This document shows positions 25,097 through 36,923 of a stretch of DNA of 64,000 nt, piece by piece; the first letter of the stretch is position 1; the number at the start of each line of letters is the position of its first letter. The stretch is from Tetrahymena thermophila SB210 (Eukaryota > Ciliophora > Oligohymenophorea > Hymenostomatida > Tetrahymenidae). Where the stretch lies: contig NW_002476335.1 of NCBI RefSeq assembly GCF_000189635.1, positions 558,001-622,000 on the forward strand, given 5' to 3'. The notes beneath the pieces are model-generated. The model did not search any database. It had not been told where the DNA came from and saw only the letters and a list, made by a program, of their open reading frames with translations. The position numbers were made by a program, and so were the translations under genes.

Positions 25097-26520
25097 TCAA
25101 TCAATCATTTTTTTAATTTTTTTAACATTTTGAAAGTCATCATTTTTTTTATCATCTCCTCTTTATTTAGAGTGTTAATTTCGAAGACGCATCGCACTTT
25201 AATTAAATAATTAAAGAGGATGAATTTGAATATAATAACAATTTGATTATTTCACTTCGATAAAAAACTAAGGATTTTTTGGAATCTTATTTGTTAACAA
25301 ATTTGAATTAATTCATAATATATGAAAAATTAAAATTTTTTTCTGTTAAAAATAAGCGTGCTTATAAAAACTTAAATAATCAAAAAGTCACTCCTATTCC
25401 TATCATATACTAGGTATTCAAGAGAAGAGCTCAAAAAACAGTAGCTAGTTACATAATATTCTTCATCTGTCAAATACAAGTAAATGGAGATTTACAAATA
25501 CCAAATAATAGTACTGTCTATCAAACTTACCTTCCCCCTTTCCTCTAATATATGCTTTCATGGGTTTTAATTATAGCTTAATGATGAATTTTATTAAACC
25601 TCTTAATTGATCGGGTATTTAAAAATTGAGGTTCTATTAAAAACTAAGAGCTTCATTTAAACGCAGATAAATTTCTTTGTATCTTGTTTTGTGAGCTCTC
25701 AGGGGACTACTCCTGAAACTACTCTCCTCCGAGGCAGGGCTCTGATTGTAATAATCATTGGAAGATACAAAAAAATAGTGCATTTATTCTTTTTAAGCAT
25801 TTTAATAACAAAGATTCATCAAATCGCCAGAATTAAAACTGAAGTTAGAAATAATTCAATATTTTTTTAATTAATTAATTATAAAAAAATTTTCAATTTA
25901 TTTTCTTTTCCCCAAGTTTTTTTTCATAAGATTCTAAAATAATAAATAAAAGAAAAAAAATAAGATTAAGAAAGATAAAAAATTATAATTAATTGATAAA
26001 AAATAAAATTAATTAATTTACTTTTAAAAGGCAAACTTCTTTTTCCCCTTCTTTTTTTTGTACATCATTATGTACATCGGAATATCTAAAATAGGGATGA
26101 GTATTCGAAAAAATTCTATTGAAAAAATATTAATAACAATTAGATTTCATACTCATCGGCACTTCGTCATAAATCGAGATAAAAGCTTTCACCAGATTAT
26201 CTAATAAATCATTTTAAAAAGTTTTTAAAAACCCCCTCTAAAGAAACAAAATACATTGATTATTTCTGATTCATCAGATTTGAATGATTTTAGGCTAAAT
26301 AATTCATTCATTTGTAATCAATTATTTTATTTCTTTAGATCAACTCCTAAACTCCCTCAAGTTTTTGAATTAATAAAAATGATTTGATAATTTGCTTAAG
26401 CAACTAAGATTTTAATGGAGAAAAGGGCTTTCCTAATTAGATCTTCATAGTTTTTAACCCGGAAAAAAGTTTTAAAGAAATATATAAATAGTATTTTTTA
26501 AATAAAAGCTCTCTGCTCAT
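25097..26520 (-). CDS. Unrecognised protein, several exons
   Basis: Minus-strand exons are protein-like but the family is unknown. The likely start is the ATG at 26520: MSRELLFKKYYLYISLKLFS, continuing LKQIIKSFLLIQKLEGVQEL. Later exons carry NDLLDNLVKAFISIYDEVPM and FNRIFSNTHPYFRYSDVHND, then SPASEESSFRSSPLRAHKTR and IPDQLRGLIKFIIKLQLKPM. An exon EDEEYYVTSYCFLSSSLEYL is reached by a textbook intron (donor GTAAGT, acceptor TTTGACAG, about 25465-25540). The last exon runs from IPKNPQFFIEVKQSNCYYIQ to KKIKKMID and TGA at 25097-25099. The joins between about 25800 and 26350 could not all be resolved, so internal edges are uncertain. The plus strand across 25057-25584 is also open, but the minus reading has the better splice sites. 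Confidence 0.55.
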
Positions 26521-27541
26521 GATGGAATCATACTCGCTTCTCTCGCTGAAACTTAAAAAAGAAAAAGTTAAAAAGAAAAATAATAAATAATAAAGATAAA
26601 ATAAAAATTAAAAAGATTAGATAATAAATTACTAAGATCAGATAAAAAAATTAATTAATCAATTAGAAATAAAATTCAAAAGATAAAATTAAATAAGAGA
26701 TTGAAAATAAAAATATAAAAATAAATCAAATAAAAAAAACACAAAAAACAAAAAGAACATATTTACTAAACACATAACTTTTCAAATATTAAAATATAAA
26801 TTTATTCATTATGATATTACCTCATTTTAAAGAAAAGTGTACACGATATTTTATTTAAAAATAATAATTTAAATTAAAAAATTAATTTGATTTAGTAAAA
26901 ATAAAATTTAAATAAAATAATAGAAATTCTACTTATTTATGTATTTTTTTTTAATTAGTATATTTGAATAGCTAAAAAATGCTTTTCAATTGAAATTTAT
27001 GCTCTTACTTTAACCATTTACAATTAGTCTATTATTCTTTTTCTTAAAATTTTATTAGCTTCATATAGAAAAAACTATCAATTTTTTTTAATTATTAAAT
27101 TAAATAATTAATAGTTAAAAGAGAAGTGGAATTGTAAGTAAAAAATTTTGAGTTATTTTTTTAAATATAAAATTATAAAATAGCTTAATTTATTTATTAA
27201 AAAATAAGTTTCTCAATAAAAAGTATGATAAAAATAAGTGAATTTATTTTTTATAAATTAGATATTAAATATTTAAATTTTTAGAGTTTACTTACTTAAT
27301 TTAATTACAAATAAAATATTTATTTCCAAACAAATTGAATTTCTTTAAATAACTAATATTAGATAATGTTTTGATATATTCAAAATAAAAGAAGACATAA
27401 ACTTTCTTATTTACTTAATAAAAATTAGTGTTTTTGAATTCTTGTGTTTGCTTTTTATTTAATATAATTTCTTATTAATTTTATTGTTTTTTAACTATCT
27501 AACTGACTATAGATGCTTATTTGATTTTAACCTATTTTTTA
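26521..27541. other. Intergenic, A-rich
   Basis: About 1 kb of strongly A/T-biased DNA (long aataaaa-like runs around 26580-26760) lies upstream of the minus-strand gene at 26520. No gene or named motif was seen. Confidence 0.4.
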
Positions 27542-27890
27542 ATGGAGAAATATTATCTATTAAATTTTTTACTTCTAAAATAACAGAGTAAAATATGGTA
27601 AAGCAATTTTAAAATACTATTCAGATAGAAGAGTAATTAAGTTTGTGAATAATTTTTTTGGTTGATTATTTGTTTTTCAGATTTTTTTCCACTTTGATGA
27701 TGTATAAGAGGAATTGATTAGATTAAAGAGTATCCCTAAAAGTATCAATTAATTAAGAGAGAAAACTAGAATTAAAAATGTATATAAAATATTAAATATT
27801 ATTTGTTTATTTTTTAATTTATTTTATTTTATTTTTTAGTTAAAAGATAATTTAGATTGTAAGATTATAGATTAAATTGATTAATTTTTC
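27542..27890 (+). CDS. Possible small gene, 3' end unresolved
   Basis: The ATG at 27542 gives MEKYYLLNFLLLKQQSKIWQ. After a 5' splice GTTTGT and 3' splice TTTTTCAG in phase 0 (ending near 27679), an exon reads IFFHFDDVQEELIRLKSIPK and INQLREKTRIKN, a charged helical segment that looks coded. The AT-rich segment that follows has GT..AG ends and is a multiple of three, so it could be either intron or exon. No TGA follows in frame before the neighbouring kinase gene (convergent, 27916), so the end is not fixed. No family is recognised. Treat it as a candidate only. Confidence 0.3.
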
Positions 27891-27915
27891 TTAAAATATT
27901 TTATAATAATTTATT

Positions 27916-30900
27916 TCAATCAAATTTCATGCTAAAAAACTCATGCTGTAAAGCTTATGCACAAGTTATTCTTTGATTTGGATCTATTATTAAGCATTTA
28001 CGAACTAAATCTCCAAGGATGCGATGTTCAGGTTTGAGAATATCGTCAAAGCTTAATAAATTTTTAACATTGCTAATGCTTTTGCGACTTGTATCATTTT
28101 TAGGCCAATCAAAATATGTACCATTTTGCTAGAAGTGTTCTTCTGTTACTTTAAAATGACTATTTACACTATTATCAGAGCGTTGAGCCATCCACTGTGG
28201 GATAGGTCCACATACTTTTTCTATCATAGCAAGATGCTCTATTTTTTCATGAGTAGGGAAGAATAATTCTCCTGAGTAAAGCTCCATAATAATGCAGCCA
28301 ATAGACCAAACATCACTAACTTCATTCCACTTGCAGCATCCTAGAATAACTTCTGGTGCACGATACTGACGTGTATTTATGATGTCTGAGTGATGCTCGT
28401 CTTCAAAAGTTGCTCCACCAAAATCGATTATTTTTATTTCATCTGAAACAGGAACCCAGTATTTTTTAGAATTTTTAGAGGAGGATTTAGCATGTGATCC
28501 TGATGAAGAGGAGGACGAGGAAGAGGAAGAAGATGATGAAGAAGATCTTTTACCTGTTGAATTATTTTGATGTTCATTCTTTTAGTTATTTTCAGAAACT
28601 GTACCAGCTGTGGCATTTGTTTTATCTGACGATTAATATTAAGTAGAAGGAGAATCTTTTTATGAGTTATTTTCAACAACAAGTCTTAATTCTGGAGAAG
28701 CAAGAAGAATATTTTCAGGTTTTAAATCTGTGTGAGTTAAATGAATTGAGTGGAGAAATCCGACGCTCTCTAAAATTTATTTGAAAAAACTTTGAACTAA
28801 GCGAATTTTATAGCCAATATAGTTATTTTTTTTCAACAGTTCATATAAAGAAAGACCTAATTTCTCAAAAATCATACAGAAATTGGCTCCGTGTTTGAAT
28901 GTAGACTCAAGTTTAACTATTCTGTATTTATTTTCTGGGTCAGCTGCCTGTATTTTTCTGATTATTTCTGTTTCAATTTAAGCAGCATCAACATACCTTT
29001 CAACTGCCCTGATTACCTTTAAAGCGTATAGTTTGTTACCATTTTAACGATCTTAAACCTCAAGGACTCTGCCAAAAGTGCCATCCGATAAATGTTTAAC
29101 AACAACATATCTCCCATCGTCAAAAGTTTCTCCATTTTTAAATTTATAATGTCCAGCATCCTTAGATCTATCCTTTGAGGCTCCACTTACAAATGAATCC
29201 TTAGAAGAACTACTTTTACTTGAACTCGAGTGAGTCTATTTAGATTCTTTTTAAAAATAAATGATAAAATTATTTCATATAAAGAAAAAAAATATTTTTT
29301 AAAACTAATTTCCATAAAAATATTTATTATTTCATCTTTCTAAAATTTCTTTATTTTTTTATTGGTTTCTTTGTTAGTTTTTTAAAATTTTTAGAAGTTA
29401 TTAGCTGAATTATAACAAAATATTGCAAATTACTATTATCCTTATAATACTTCTTGGAAGTGCCATCTGACTATTGATATCCTTGCCTGTTATATTAATT
29501 ATCTTTTTAACCCTTATATTTAATGCTGTTTGATCTATTGCTATTATAGTATGATTTATTTGCTTTTTAGAATTTATTTGAGCGGTCTGAGTGATGGTAC
29601 TTACGATCTAAATTTTAATATTTATCGGTTCTCCTACTTTAGCTATCTCTTCTTTCATAATTTCTATTATCATATCTGTTATAGTTTCTTCTTCTAAATT
29701 TATGTTGAAAATTAAATATTAAAAATTAATGAAAATATATCTTTAAATTAATCAAATTACGGTGAATTATTTCTTCTAAAGTTATTGTTGTCTCTTCCAT
29801 AGTTTTTATAATTGTTATTTGATCTATTTCTATTTGAATTTGAACGTCTAAAATTTCCATTGTTATTATAGCTGCCGCCACCACCTGTAAGGTTTCTGTA
29901 ATTTTAGCTACTCACTCTTTTGTTATCATAATTATTGTTGTTATTTCCGTATTATTTGCTATTACTGTTATTGAAGCTTAGGATAATTTTAAATAAAATA
30001 ACTTAAAGCTCATTATTTCTACTTTAAATTTGAAATATAAAATAAGTTATGAGTTTACTGTCCTTAAGATGAGTTTTAATATTCATTTTTATAGCTTCTA
30101 TTTCCATTATAAGAATTATAATTGCTATTATTATCATTCTTATTAAAGCTATTTTGATTGCCATTACCACTTCCATTTCCTCTCGAATACTAATCACTTG
30201 GGAAGGTGTTTGCTTAACGATAACTTTCATTTCTCTTATCATAGCTGTTATTGCTATTATTTATTGTGCTATGTCCACTTGGATTGTTAGTAAACCTACT
30301 ATTGTTGCTGTTATTATGATTTCCATTGTTATTACTGCTATAGTTGTTGTTTTGTCTGTCATTCCTATTTCCGTCTCTATTATTCCAATCCTTATAATCT
30401 CTGTTTTTGTAATAATCTTCTACATTTTCTTTTCTTAATTTTAATATAAAAATAATTTATCATTTCTTACTATCTTTAATTAAAAATTAAAGTGCTAATT
30501 TATATCTTACTTGTAATTGCTATTGCTGTTATTGTTATTATTATTATAAGAACTCTGTTAATGGTTTGGGTAGCTGTTTCCGTAATGTGATTACTAGGCT
30601 TAATTAAATGAATTTTGCTAATAGGGATATGACTATGCCTAATTACCACCCTAACTATATTAATTTTGACTATAATATCTCTAATTTTTTTAGCTGAGAC
30701 TCTTTCTTCTTGAATCTACACCATTACTTCTTTGAGGTGAATAATCTCTTCCTCCTCTAGAATATCCAGTATCATTTTTATAATTATTTCTTCATTATAA
30801 ATTTATTTTCCAATTAATTAAATTTTTTTATGCTAATAAATTAATTACCTTCCAAAATTATTGTTATCTCTACCTTCATTTCTGCTGTATTGATTGTTTG

Positions 30901-31507
30901 GACCTTAATCATATCTTCTTTCAACAGATCCTCCTCTAAAATCACGATCATTTTAAGAATATTAATTTTATTAATACCTATTATTATTGTTATCATATCT
31001 AAGTTTTTCATTATTCTAGAAGCTATTTTAATACTAAGCTGGGGCATTTCTTTATTACTATGACCTAGATCTTGAGCGGGAATTTTATCGATCTAATAGT
31101 TTTAAATATTTATAAATGTAATGTCAAAAAGTGTGATAAAATTGTAAATTTAAAAAATTTTCCATCTATAGTATTCGAAAAAGCTGACATTTATTCTTTT
31201 ATAATTGAATTCACTCTGAAGATAAAATGATTTTTGTTTGATATGACTTTTTATTTTCTTTTTTACCTTTTATTTTCATTTATTTGCTTTAAAAATAATA
31301 AAAATGAACAGTGAATATCAAACAAAGTGTGAACAAAAGCAAAATTGTACACTATGGATCAGCGAATGAAAATTACCTAAATATTAACAAAACAATAAAA
31401 TATTTACTTTAAAACTTTGAATAGTTGCCACTTTAATTATTTTTGTATTTTTTTGAGATGCTTCCTCTGTATTCCCTATAATTTTTTGTACGATCTTTAG
31501 AACCCAT
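27916..31507 (-). CDS. CLK/LAMMER-family dual-specificity kinase with Arg/Ser/Asn-rich N-terminus
   Basis: CLK kinases phosphorylate SR splicing factors in the nucleus. The catalytic domain is clear: glycine loop HLSDGTFGRVLEVQD, YALKVIRAVERY with the ATP lysine, the CLK-type catalytic loop HTDLKPENILL, DFGGATFEDEHH, NTRQYRAPEVILG, SDVWSIGCIIMELY, and the family signature EHLAMIEKVCGPIP (a variant of EHLAMMERxxGP). TGA is at 27916. Between the catalytic loop and DFG lies an insert of about 75 residues with a run of about 15 Ser and KSSSKNSKKYW. The N-terminal 500 or so residues begin MGSKDRTKNYREYRGSISKK at 31507. They are rich in Arg, Asn, Tyr and Ser (RSRSRSQQQRN, SRGGRDYSPQR, RRNYNRYDNRNYERRD), like the RS-rich tails of metazoan CLKs, and are split over about seven exons. 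A speckle-type localisation is inferred. Confidence 0.9.
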
Positions 31508-33105
31508 TGCTAAAATATATAAGTATATATGTATATATGTATGTATTCGAGAAATTTGTTTGTTTATTTTATAATTTTTTTGTATTCACAGAAGAAAGTA
31601 TAAACCCTGATATACCAATATAAATTTGATAAATCAATATAAAATTGCAATCAAATAAAATAATTCATTTATTTTACTGCTAAAAAAAACAAACAAATAA
31701 ACAAAATTATATATGTGAATTTAATGCCTAATATTTAATCATCGATATTAATTTTCATTTTTTCCTATTTATCAATTATTTATTCAGCCTTTTTTACTCT
31801 CATTATATTTCATAAAGTAGGATAATAATTATAATTCTTATCGTCTACTCTTTTATATATCCCGCCTTTTATTATAATAGTTGAATGCATTATCATAATT
31901 ACTCAGTATTTTAACTACGAAATAATAAAGATTAATTGTTTACTTAATTATTCCCTATTATTAACACTTAATAATCAATGAAATTAAATGTTTTACAAAG
32001 GAATTATTTCATGATAATTCTTCTATTTTAGTTAATAATATTATTTCTTATACGTCAGATATTTCTTAATATTAAACAAAATACAAATCAAAAAGTAACT
32101 TTGTATAATAAATAATTTGTGAGTTCTTAATAAAATAAATATAAAAAAATATTTTTTTTATTGTATGACATAAAGCAGAGTAGAAATAATAATTTCTTAT
32201 TATCTACTCTTTTTATATCCCACCACCTTTTATCATAATTACTCATAATTTTAGCTTTTAAATTATAATATAATTTATTAATAAATTAATCCCTATTATT
32301 TATTAACTTCAAATCAAATGAAATGTTTTATATGCAAATTATTTGATGCAATTATTTATTTGAGTTAATAATTTGATTTTTAGCATTGGATATTCTAAAA
32401 TTTTTTAATTTTATAATAAATCTAAAAACTATTTGCTGTTAATCATTTTTTGAGCAAATTTTGTAACATAACAAATTTAAAGTGTATTTTTTTAATATTA
32501 TCTCATAAAGTAGAATAAAAATTATCATTTTTTATTATTTTCTCTTTTATATATACAATTGTTAATTATAATAAGTAAGTGCACGATTATAACTAGCTAT
32601 TCATTATATAAATTAATAAATTATAAATCATTTTATTTTTAATCAATAAATTTTTGGCTATTATACTCGCTTATAAATTAAATATTTTGGGAGTCAATAA
32701 TACATTAATAATTATTCTTATTTAATTTTATTTAATAAATAATTTCATTTACATCTAATATTCACTAAATTTTCAAATAATATACAAATCAAAAAGTAGT
32801 AGTTAATATTATCTACAAATAAATTCTTTATAAAATAAATATCAAAAATATTTTCTATCTAAATACAATTAATTCTAAATACCTTTTTGAAAAGACATTT
32901 CAGATTAAATTGTTTAATTAATTGTCATATAAAATTAAACTTTCCCATTAAAATTATAATTTTATTTTATTGTAGGGGCTTTTACTATATATATCTTTAA
33001 TAAATTATTTATCTACTTTTACAAAATTAAACTTTCTATAATAATTCTAAAATTATTTTAATATTGATTTAACTATTATGGATGGTTTTTAAATATATAC
33101 TATTT
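31508..33105. other. Intergenic region with a diverged repeat family
   Basis: This stretch of about 1.6 kb lies between the kinase start (minus, 31507) and the CAF-1 p60 stop (33106). Near the kinase start there is a (GTATATAT)-like dinucleotide patch at about 31525-31545. Most of the rest is the repeat listed separately. No protein-like frame was seen. Confidence 0.4.
31790..32880. repeat. Three diverged tandem copies, period about 350 nt
   Basis: Three blocks near 31808, 32170 and 32507 share the order cataaag(t/c)ag(g)a...ataataattat...ttatt(g/a)t(c/t)t(a/t)ctctttt(t)atat(a/c)c. The first two also share cccgccttttat / cccaccaccttttat, followed by atcataattactca(g/t)(t/a)atttt. A second shared element, caaatcaaaaagta, occurs at about 32091 and 32788 and is followed in both by ttctt(a/t)ataaaataaatat. 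Divergence is high, so the duplication is old. No coding potential is seen. Confidence 0.6.
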
Positions 33106-35150
33106 TCAGTATTTCTTAATAACTGCAGGAATAATTACTTTTTTCTTCTCTCCTGTAGAAGTTGTTTTAAACTATATTTCTTGAGGTTTTATTGGAATAA
33201 TTTACTCCTCTTCCTCCATGCAAGCAAAATTAAATTTTTCTACAACATATTCTTTATTTTTTTCTTCTTTTTAACTATTTATATCTGTTATTTACTATTG
33301 TTATTTTTATTATTATTTAATATTTTCATTGTATTCTTTTAGTATTTGCTTTGTTTAACTGGGATACACTAATGCTCTGAGAAGCTCATTTGGATAAAAG
33401 CTTTCAACATTTACAATATTTCTAATTTCTTCATCTTAAATTTCTAGTATAAATTTTTTAAATATTTGTAAAAATTTGGAAAGGAAATTAAATAAAATTA
33501 ATGAATATAATGTCATACCTTCTGAATTTAATGGTTTTCCAAGGTCATTTTCTTCAAAAAATACAAAAGAGCACATACCGTCAGAAGAACAAATAATTAA
33601 AGATTAATTAGAGAAGAAGGTTAAATCATTAATAAGAGCAAAGTGAATATTTCCTACAACAGCAAGAGGAGAAAGAGAAGCTGTGGAATATATCATAACA
33701 TTATCAATTGTGCTAATAGCAAAAATTATTACGTATGGTATATCAACCATACTAAATTAATTTTCCTCTTTCTTTTTAAATAATTTTTAACAGAATCTAG
33801 TGCAAATAGCAGGTTTATTATTTGTATTTATTATGAGTGATGGCTTATTTAACACATTTCTACGATATAAATAAACGCACATTTCTATTTTCGAGTCTCT
33901 CTTCTCTTAATAAATAGCAGCAGGAAGTAAGAAGAAGGAACCGTCTGGACTCCAATCAGGTCTTTTTACAAATGTATTAAGTTATCTTTCTGACAAAAAC
34001 ATACCATAAGTCATAGCTTAATTAACAGCTCCATTAGCTCCATTCATTTAATTTCCTGTAATACTTGATTTATCTTCATCATCAGAAAGCATTTCTTCTT
34101 CAATATTAACATCTGCAAAAGGTAATCTCTTCATTGTCTTTATTTAAAAGAAAAAAAATATTATGCTGATAAAAAAATTTCTCATAAAAAATTTACATTT
34201 GATGGAATGTATTCAAAAATATTTTTCTTTTTATTATTGCTTTTTAGCTTTCTCCATACTTTGACAGTTCTATCATTACCCAAAGTAAGACAAAATTTCA
34301 TTTTTGGGTCTACAGCTACTCCTTATACATAACTTTTATGTGCTCCAACTATAGTTTGCTTAATCACGCCTTCTTTAACATTCCATATATATGCTCTATA
34401 ATCCATTCCACCTGAAATTAAATGAGTACTATCATTAAACCATCTAAGATCACAAACTTCGCGATTGTGTCCTTCTAATATATTTTTAGGAACTAAATTG
34501 AATATTTTCTAATTAGTGCTTATATTCTAAAACCCCTTATCAACATGCCAAATGACAATTTTATGATCTATTAAATAAGTTAAAGATAGACATACATATT
34601 TTTAGAATTTAGATAATTAAAATAATTTATTCTACCATCTGAAGCTGATGCCAAATACTAACCATTAGGTGAAAATCTAACACAATTTACAGGATTTGAA
34701 TGTTTTTTTAAAGCTCTTATAAAAGTTACTGGTTTTGCATCTCCACCTTAGCCTGGTGTGTAGTTTTCGTTAATCTACCACAACTATAGTTATCATATTA
34801 TAAAAATAATTTAATCAACACTTTAAAATTTATCATTTTTGCCCTAGTAAAAAGGAAAGTATTGCTTAAAAATAAAATTTAATCTATTAAAAACTCCTTA
34901 TAAAAAGCTTAGCATATTATTTGCAAAAAATGGTTTAATAAATAAATTCAATGACATATTTTCAAATATAATCTTAATAGTTTATTACCTTGATATAACC
35001 TATTTCTTCTTCAAATTCTAAATCTTCTCCTTCATAAACTTCTTCATCGGAACCTCCTGTTACTAATAAATTTATAAAAGGATGAACATCTAAGGTGACA
35101 ATTCTTTGATATTGTCCATGCCATACTATAAAAGGTCTTTCTAACTTCAT
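33106..35150 (-). CDS. CAC2: Chromatin assembly factor 1 subunit p60 (WD40)
   Basis: CAF-1 deposits new H3-H4 behind replication forks. p60/Cac2 is its WD40 subunit. The start is the ATG at 35150: MKLERPFIVWHGQYQRIVTL, in which the IxWH opening is typical of the family. The propeller follows: PVNCVRFSPNGQYLASASDD, HKIVIWHVDKG, ILEGHNREVCDLRWFNDSTH, DYRAYIWNVKEG, GVAVDPKMKFCLTLGNDRTV and KVWRKLK. A linker carries KRLPFADVNIEEEMLSDDED. After the p60-specific RPDWSPDGSFFLLPAAIY and EMCVYLYRRNVLNKPSLI, the end of the propeller is SNQSLIICSSDGMCSFVFFE with ENDLGKPL. The C-terminus is Gln/Lys-rich (KQQQKQQQQ) and ends KKVIIPAVIKKY at TGA 33106-33108. About five introns are predicted, in phase. The fit to p60 rather than HIRA rests on the VYLYRRN and DGxCSxVxFE motifs. 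Confidence 0.9.
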
Positions 35151-35949
35151 TTCTATTGCTAATAATTTTGAAATAACACTTATCTTTAAATAAAGAGCAA
35201 ACTAGATATATTTATAATTAAAATATGTTTAAAATTGACTGATAACTACCGCCAAACGTATTGTAATATTTTTCCCACCTTAATTTAATTATTTGATTTC
35301 TATTTTTTAGCACTATTTGCGTATTGCAAATTTTCAATCAATAAGTAAGTGTTAAAAATATAAAATTTAATGCTTGAAGATTTTAAATCCAAATATTTTA
35401 AATTAAATATTTCCTGTTAAAACCAAATATAATTTATCTTTCAAGATTTACATTTAATATTTTAGATTAACAATTAACATTGATAATCATTTTAATTTTA
35501 TAACATAACTAAAAATGTATCTTTAAATTATTTTATAAAAACTTTTAAATAGTTTTTTTTAAATGTTAATTGTTTTTTATTAAAAATTTATTTTTAAAAA
35601 TCTTAAATAATTTTAAATTAACTTTTCAAGGTTTTTTTAAAATTAAATGCATTGTAAAAATCTTTTCTGTTTAAATCTTCAAAAAAATTATTTATTCTAA
35701 TACAATAAAAATAAAAATAATAAATTACTATTTAGTTTAACTAATTATTTATATCATTTCAATAAAGTAAAATTTATTAATTTAAAATTAACACCTAAAT
35801 CTTTAGAATAATTTCTTTAATTAATATTCAAATTTTAAATTAGTTAATTTATTGATTTCTAAATTTCTTTTATTAAAAATAATCCGCAAAAACAAAAAAA
35901 ACTCTTTATTACCAAAAAAGTTAAAAAGTTGTTGTTTTTATAAGTTATA
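35151..35949. promoter_or_regulatory. Divergent intergenic region
   Basis: This 800-nt AT-rich spacer lies between the starts of CAF-1 p60 (minus) and the coiled-coil gene (plus), so promoters for both are expected. No motif is recognised. Confidence 0.4.
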
Positions 35950-36923
35950 ATGAATATTTAATAAATTGAAATAAAGACTGTATTAGGTAAAGATGAATAG
36001 ATTTTCTCTTAATTGAGATCTGATTTATAGATAATACTGAAAGCAGAGAAGAATTTAATTTAGGCCTATAAAACTTTTTCAACTAATATGAGACAAAAGA
36101 TTTATACAAAAGAATACATTGAAGCAATGAAATAAATATTTTAAGATACAGCTATTCAATATGAAGGTATCACTAAAAAGAGATAAGATTTGGTATTTAA
36201 ACTTTATAAATTTTTAAATTATGTCGACTAAGTAATTTTATTTTACTTTAGGCTGATTTAATTGACACAAAAATGCTTCCAAGTTTAAATTCTTACATAT
36301 CAGAAGTAAAAGAAATAAAAAATACTTTGGTAGAATATGAAAAAAAAGTAATATAGGCTGATAACAAACTTTAAGAAAAAATTCATGCAGAATCCACAAA
36401 ATAAGAAACAAAAATAGAAAAAGCTGTTGAAGCATATAGAGAAGCTAATTTAAATGTTAAAATATTCAGTAAGAAAATGTAAAAGTAATTAGATAAGTAT
36501 ATGCATAATAAAAACTAGGAATTGAAAGTAATTAATTATTTTAATTAAATTAAATATTTAATTATTTATATTGTATAGTGTCTTATACTACATCTAGCAA
36601 ACAAGTAAATGCTAATAGATGCTGAATCCTTAAAATCATTATCTATTTTAACCCAGAATGTGAACAACCACAAAGAGAAAGAAGAAACTGAGGTAAAATA
36701 TTACTAAAATTCTAATAAACTAATTAATTATTTACAATTAAGAATTTTTTAGAAACAGTTGTAGGTCGTACAAATAATCTAGAAAATTGAAACAAAAAAT
36801 AATATAAAAGTAAAATGTTGCTAAATTAAAAATAGAAAAATATATTTTGTAATTGCTTATTTTTTATTTTAAAAAAAATACTTTTTCATCAAATTAAATT
36901 TTAAATTTTAAAGTTATTTATGA
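35950..36923 (+). CDS. Coiled-coil protein, possible BAR-like membrane-shaping domain
   Basis: The ATG at 35950 starts MNIQQIEIKTVLGKDEQIFS. Exons end at about 36192, 36530 and 36692 with GT..AG introns in phase 0. The last exon starts at 36753, and TGA is reached in frame at 36921. The protein is almost entirely helical. LRSDLQIILKAEKNLIQAYK is helix 1. IDTKMLPSLNSYISEVKEIK and a long charged helix to KKMQKQLDKYMHNKNQ follow, then CLILHLANKQMLIDAESLKS. The three-helix pattern and the final 'LxxLxxxQxxxDAExL' helix recall BAR/F-BAR-type domains that bend membranes, but no family-specific motif is seen. The last 40 residues before the TGA are very AT-driven (IYFVIAYFLFQKKYFFIKL), so an unseen 3' intron or a different end is possible. 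Confidence 0.6.

Noticed and set aside
25057-25584. Plus-strand ATG frame of about 175 codons
   Set aside because: It is antisense to exons with a canonical GTAAGT donor and TTTGACAG acceptor. Long TGA-free mirror frames are expected when only one stop codon exists.
25680-25760. Locally GC-richer segment suggestive of a tRNA
   Set aside because: No cloverleaf or GGTTCRANYCC arm is present, and the segment translates well on the minus strand (SPASEESSFRSSPLRAH).
26090-26160. Inverted repeat GATGAGTAT...ATACTCATC suggestive of a hairpin or small RNA
   Set aside because: The arms lie inside a protein-like exon of the minus-strand gene and the loop of about 45 nt has no known RNA motif.
26510-26560. 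ATGATGG...CTGA words resembling box C/D snoRNA
   Set aside because: The boxes are only about 25 nt apart with no terminal stem, and they overlap the start of a coding gene.
27480-27700. Alternative plus-strand frame reading NGEILSIKFFTSKITEQ
   Set aside because: It has no usable start, and its only donors give the wrong phase into the next exon. The ATG at 27542 fits better, though weakly.
30154-30438. Plus-strand Ile/Val-rich frame resembling a membrane protein
   Set aside because: It is the reverse complement of Asn/Ser/Arg-rich exons of the CLK kinase N-terminus. No ciliate gene structure supports it.
33082-33342. Plus-strand Phe/Leu-rich frame resembling a membrane peptide
   Set aside because: It is antisense to the Gln/Lys-rich C-terminus of CAF-1 p60.
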